A DNA stretch of 64,000 bases. It comes from Candidatus Didemnitutus sp. (GTDB taxonomy: Bacteria; Verrucomicrobiota; Verrucomicrobiia; Opitutales; Opitutaceae). This document shows, piece by piece, positions 61,256 to 64,000 of this stretch. The stretch covers positions 806,001-870,000 of the forward strand of contig JAHCAY010000001.1 in NCBI GenBank assembly GCA_019634575.1, read 5' to 3'. Every line of letters begins with the position of its first letter. Position 1 is the stretch's first letter. Below the pieces are notes generated by a model. The model was not told where the DNA came from, did no database searches, and was given only the letters and a program-made list of their open reading frames with translations. Position numbers and translations under genes: made by a program.

Positions 61256-62935
61256 ATGTCGCCCGCCCAAGAAATCGCCCGCCGCCGCACCTTCGCGATC
61301 ATCTCGCACCCCGACGCGGGCAAGACGACGCTGACCGAGAAATTCCTCCTCTACGGCAACGCCATCCACCTCGCCGGCGCTGTGAAGGACCGCAAGAACC
61401 AGCGCGCCACCGCCTCCGACTGGATGGAACTCGAGAAGCAGCGCGGCATCTCGATCAGCTCGACCGTCCTCCAGTTCGATTTCGCCGGCTGCGCCGTCAA
61501 CCTCCTCGACACGCCCGGCCACAAGGACTTCTCCGAAGACACCTACCGCGTCCTCACCGCCGTGGACGCCGCGCTCATGGTCATCGACGCCGCCAAGGGC
61601 GTGGAAACGCAGACGCGCAAGCTCTTCGAAGTCTGCCGCCGCCGCGGCGTGCCGATCTTCACCTTCATGAACAAGTGCGACCGGCCGACGCGCAACCCGC
61701 TCGAGCTGCTCGACGAACTCGAGAGCGTCCTCGGTCTCCAATCGTCGCCCGTCATCTGGCCGCTCGGCAACGGCCCGTCGTTCAAAGGCGTGTTCGACCG
61801 CCGCACGCGGCAGGTGCACCTCTTCGAGCGCGTGCCCGGCGGCGCGTTCCAGGCGCCGGTCAACGTCACCTCGCTCAACGACCCCGCCGTCCGCGCCAAG
61901 CTCGACGACGACACCTACGCCGCCGTCACCGAACAGCTCGAGATGCTCGACGGTGCCGGCCACCCCTTCGACCTCGCCGCCGTCCAGGCCGGCCAGCAGA
62001 CGCCCGTCTACTTCGGCAGCGCCGTGAACAATTTCGGCATCGAACTCCTCCTGAACGGATTCCTCAAAGACTCCGTCCCGCCCGCGCCGCGTCGCGCGAT
62101 GACCGTGAGCGGCGTCGGACTCGAAGAGATCGCCAAAGCCGCGTCCGAACCGAAAACGGAAGAGAACTCGCGCGTCATCCCCGTCGATTATCCGAAGTTC
62201 TCCGGCTTCATCTTCAAGATTCAGGCGAACATGGACCCGAAGCACCGCGACCGCATCGCGTTCCTGCGCGTGTGCACCGGGAAGTTCGAGCGCGACATGG
62301 TCGTCACGCACCAGCGCACCGGCAAACAAGTCCGCCTCTCCTCCTCGCACAAGCTCTTCGGCCAGGAGCGCGAGACCGTCGACGAAGCTTGGCCGGGCGA
62401 CGTCATCGGCATCGTCGGCCACGACGCCTTCGGCATCGGTGACACGCTGACCGAGGACCGCACGATTCTCTTCAACGAAATCCCGCGCTTCCCGCCCGAG
62501 GTCTTCACCTACATCTCGAACCCGACCGCCGGCGACGCTAAGAAATACCGCGCCGGCCTCGAGCAACTTCTCCAGGAAGGCGTCGTCCAATCCTTCACCG
62601 CGAAAAACGCGCCCCCCGGCGCCACGCTCCTCGCCGCCGTCGGCCCGCTGCAATTCGAAGTCGTGCAATGGCGCCTCCAGAGCGAATACAACGCCGAGTC
62701 GCGCCTCTCGCCGACGCCGTGGACCGTCCTCAAATGGGTCGTGATCCCCGAAACGATGCGCGGCCCGAAAGGCTTCGACAGCTCGCGCATCGTCGTCGCC
62801 ACCGGCGTCAGCTTCGGCGCCGACAAATTCGAGAATCCCGTCGTCCTTTTCCCGAACGACTGGACCGCGCGCTACTTCGTCGAGAAAAACCCCGAGTTGA
62901 AGTTGCTCGATTTGCCGCCCGAACAGGGCGCGTAG
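61256..62935 (+). CDS. prfC: Peptide chain release factor 3
   Basis: 559 residues, a translational GTPase that recycles RF1 and RF2 from the ribosome. G1 HPDAGKTT is at 18-25, G3 DTPGHKDFSEDTYR follows, and G4 NKCDRP is intact. The RF3 sequences KDRKNQRATASDWMELEKQR and RRAMTVSGVGLEE also fit. It is about 30 residues longer than E. coli RF3 because of a slightly longer middle region. The start ATG follows a period-7 tract and lacks a Shine-Dalgarno sequence. Confidence 0.96.
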   Translation: MSPAQEIARRRTFAIISHPDAGKTTLTEKFLLYGNAIHLAGAVKDRKNQRATASDWMELEKQRGISISSTVLQFDFAGCAVNLLDTPGHKDFSEDTYRVLTAVDAALMVIDAAKGVETQTRKLFEVCRRRGVPIFTFMNKCDRPTRNPLELLDELESVLGLQSSPVIWPLGNGPSFKGVFDRRTRQVHLFERVPGGAFQAPVNVTSLNDPAVRAKLDDDTYAAVTEQLEMLDGAGHPFDLAAVQAGQQTPVYFGSAVNNFGIELLLNGFLKDSVPPAPRRAMTVSGVGLEEIAKAASEPKTEENSRVIPVDYPKFSGFIFKIQANMDPKHRDRIAFLRVCTGKFERDMVVTHQRTGKQVRLSSSHKLFGQERETVDEAWPGDVIGIVGHDAFGIGDTLTEDRTILFNEIPRFPPEVFTYISNPTAGDAKKYRAGLEQLLQEGVVQSFTAKNAPPGATLLAAVGPLQFEVVQWRLQSEYNAESRLSPTPWTVLKWVVIPETMRGPKGFDSSRIVVATGVSFGADKFENPVVLFPNDWTARYFVEKNPELKLLDLPPEQGA

Positions 62936-63000
62936 ACTCCACCGAGTGTCGGTCGGCACCGCTCGCCCTTGAGCGGAAGTTAAAAAAAATTAGCGCGACC

Positions 63001-63027
63001 TAAAGCCGCGTGAATCGCGGACGATCA
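63001..63027 (+). promoter_or_regulatory. Candidate sigma-28 (FliA) promoter of the flagellin gene
   Basis: TAAA at 63001-63004, a 15-base spacer, then GACGATCA at 63020-63027. The known FliA consensus is TAAA-N15-GCCGATAA; the downstream box matches at six of eight positions. The resulting leader would be about 75 bases before ATG 63109. A ribosome-binding-like AAGGAAG lies at ~63099-63105. Confidence 0.6.
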
Positions 63028-63108
63028 TTTTCCCGTCGCTAAGTTGCACGAGTGACTCCGCGCGGCACGGATGCCGCATCCACGCTCACCCTCGGATCAA
63101 GGAAGTCC

Positions 63109-64000
63109 ATGTCAGTCGTGATCAACACGAACTATGCTGCAACGCTGGCCGCGAACAATCTCTCGGCCGCATCCACCTCGTTGCAGCGCAGCCTCAATCG
63201 CCTTTCCAGCGGTTCGAAGATCGTCAATCCGCAGGACGACGCCGCCGGCCTCGCCGTGTCCATGAAACTGGCCGCCACCGCCCGGCGCCAGAACGCCGCC
63301 TCCGCCAACATCGGCAACGCCGTCTCCTTCCTCCAGACGCAGGACGGCGCCCTCCAAGTCGCCGGCAAAGTCCTCAGCCGCATCAGCGAACTCAAGACGC
63401 TCTACACCGACCCCACCAAAAACAGCGACGACCTCGCGAACTATCAGTCGGAGTTCAGCGAACTGCAGACGCAACTCACCTCGCTGGGCAACGAGACCTT
63501 CAACGGGGTGGACCTCTTCGGATCGACCGGACTCACCGTGGGAGTGACCGCCGATGGCAGCAGCGGCTCCACCGTGAGCTTCGGCGCCGCCGCCCTCATG
63601 GGCACCGCCGCAACTCCGACCTTTTCGGACAATTTCGCCGACCTGAGCAACTGGCCCACCCAAATAGGATCGCCCTCGGTCGCCGCTAATGTGCTGTCGC
63701 TCGGCAACAGTGCAGGCATCGGCTCGTCGCAGAGCTTCAGCGGCGCCCTCGAAGTCTCCTTCACCGTCCAACTCAGTGGAGCCGGGTCGCAGGTTCAGCT
63801 CGGTTATCTCGGCGGCGGCGTGGCGAGCGATCTGAGCTACGGCGCCCTCATCAACGACACTTCTGCGCACTCGGTCCGCATCGTGTTCGACGGTTCCGGC
63901 AGCGCCTCCACTTATCTCGACGGCTCAGGCTCGGTCGCGCAAACCATGTCCGGCCTGACCGACAATACCGGCCTCGTCCTGCAAAACACCTCCGGCGGCA
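63109..64000 (+). CDS. Flagellin (3' truncated by the window)
   Basis: 297 residues visible, still open at the end. The N-terminal D0/D1 domain is diagnostic: MSVVINTNYAATLAANNLSA, SLNRLSSGSKIVNPQDDAAG and ANIGNAVSFLQTQDGALQVA. After D1 (~residue 150) the variable region begins. There, from about residue 165, a segment of LamG/concanavalin-like pattern (DNFADLSNWP, SQSFSGALEVSFTVQLSG, GAGSQVQLGYLGGG) appears in place of a typical D2 domain. The gene is preceded by a sigma-28-like promoter. Confidence 0.92.
   Translation, partial: MSVVINTNYAATLAANNLSAASTSLQRSLNRLSSGSKIVNPQDDAAGLAVSMKLAATARRQNAASANIGNAVSFLQTQDGALQVAGKVLSRISELKTLYTDPTKNSDDLANYQSEFSELQTQLTSLGNETFNGVDLFGSTGLTVGVTADGSSGSTVSFGAAALMGTAATPTFSDNFADLSNWPTQIGSPSVAANVLSLGNSAGIGSSQSFSGALEVSFTVQLSGAGSQVQLGYLGGGVASDLSYGALINDTSAHSVRIVFDGSGSASTYLDGSGSVAQTMSGLTDNTGLVLQNTSGG

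Noticed and set aside
62959..62990. CCGCTC/GAGCGG stem after prfC as a terminator
   Set aside because: The stem is only 6 bp and is followed by an A-rich rather than T-rich run on the plus strand.

Overview
This 64 kb window is GC-rich bacterial chromosome with closely spaced genes on both strands. It most resembles the Opitutaceae (Verrucomicrobiota). That is an inference from gene content, not a database match. The pointers are a PEP-CTERM/choice-of-anchor A surface protein, a DUF3826 protein, lipid A and LPS-core type transferases, an OpgC-type acyltransferase, a flagellin, and several families of short intergenic palindromes. The cell envelope is Gram-negative: there are heptosyltransferases, an LpxL-type acyltransferase, an outer-membrane barrel and lipoproteins.

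Layout. 1-2.5 kb: 3' part of a type I restriction-modification locus (hsdM, hsdS), then an unknown membrane protein. 4-10 kb: minus-strand block serS, tilS, ftsH and a UDP-glucose dehydrogenase. 10-12.6 kb: three-gene cassette of ECF sigma factor, anti-sigma-like membrane protein and propeller lipoprotein, joined by ATGA overlaps. 12.7-17 kb: LPS core region with two GT9 glycosyltransferases and, divergently, one protein fusing an LpxL-type acyltransferase to a third GT9 domain. 17-19.2 kb: oppD and oppF ATPases without permeases. 19-21.5 kb: DUF3826, a Cdd1-like helix-hairpin-helix protein, trmL and a lone receiver domain. 21.7-26.3 kb: tandem paralogous prolyl oligopeptidases. 26.5-32 kb: OpgC, an HD hydrolase, a small membrane protein, an outer-membrane barrel and an AAE-type transporter. 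32-37 kb: dgt, an S9C peptidase, and an unusual sulfotransferase-like/TM/EF-hand protein. 37-43 kb: two alkylation-repair genes, the tdh-kbl threonine degradation operon and an M13 metallopeptidase. 43-47 kb: IHF/HU-like protein, hisS, alpha/beta hydrolase, ubiE/menG, a small lipoprotein and an A-type Fe-S carrier. 47-52 kb: Ser/Thr kinase followed by rpoN, a small membrane protein, two overlapping receiver-domain genes and a nine-repeat ankyrin protein. 52-58.6 kb: enolase, a secreted internally duplicated Ala-rich protein, a coiled-coil secreted protein, a TPR membrane protein and the PEP-CTERM protein. 58.8-64 kb: esterase, an RlmI-like methyltransferase, release factor 3 and a flagellin that runs off the end.

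The most unusual layer is in the spacers and a few codons. I see at least six families of short repeats: hairpins with arms GTAGGAGCGAGCTTGCTCGC, GTAGGGGC, GGCGCGGC and GTCGCCGCC; imperfect inverted cassettes built from CACGAATGG-, CACGGAA- and CACAGAGG-like units; and period-7 tracts. Five of these tracts or arms end 3-14 nt before a start codon (oppD, oppF, kbl, eno, prfC). Two repeat families lie inside coding sequence (the acyltransferase-GT9 fusion and the RlmI-like gene). No tRNA, rRNA, CRISPR array or complete insertion sequence was recognised.
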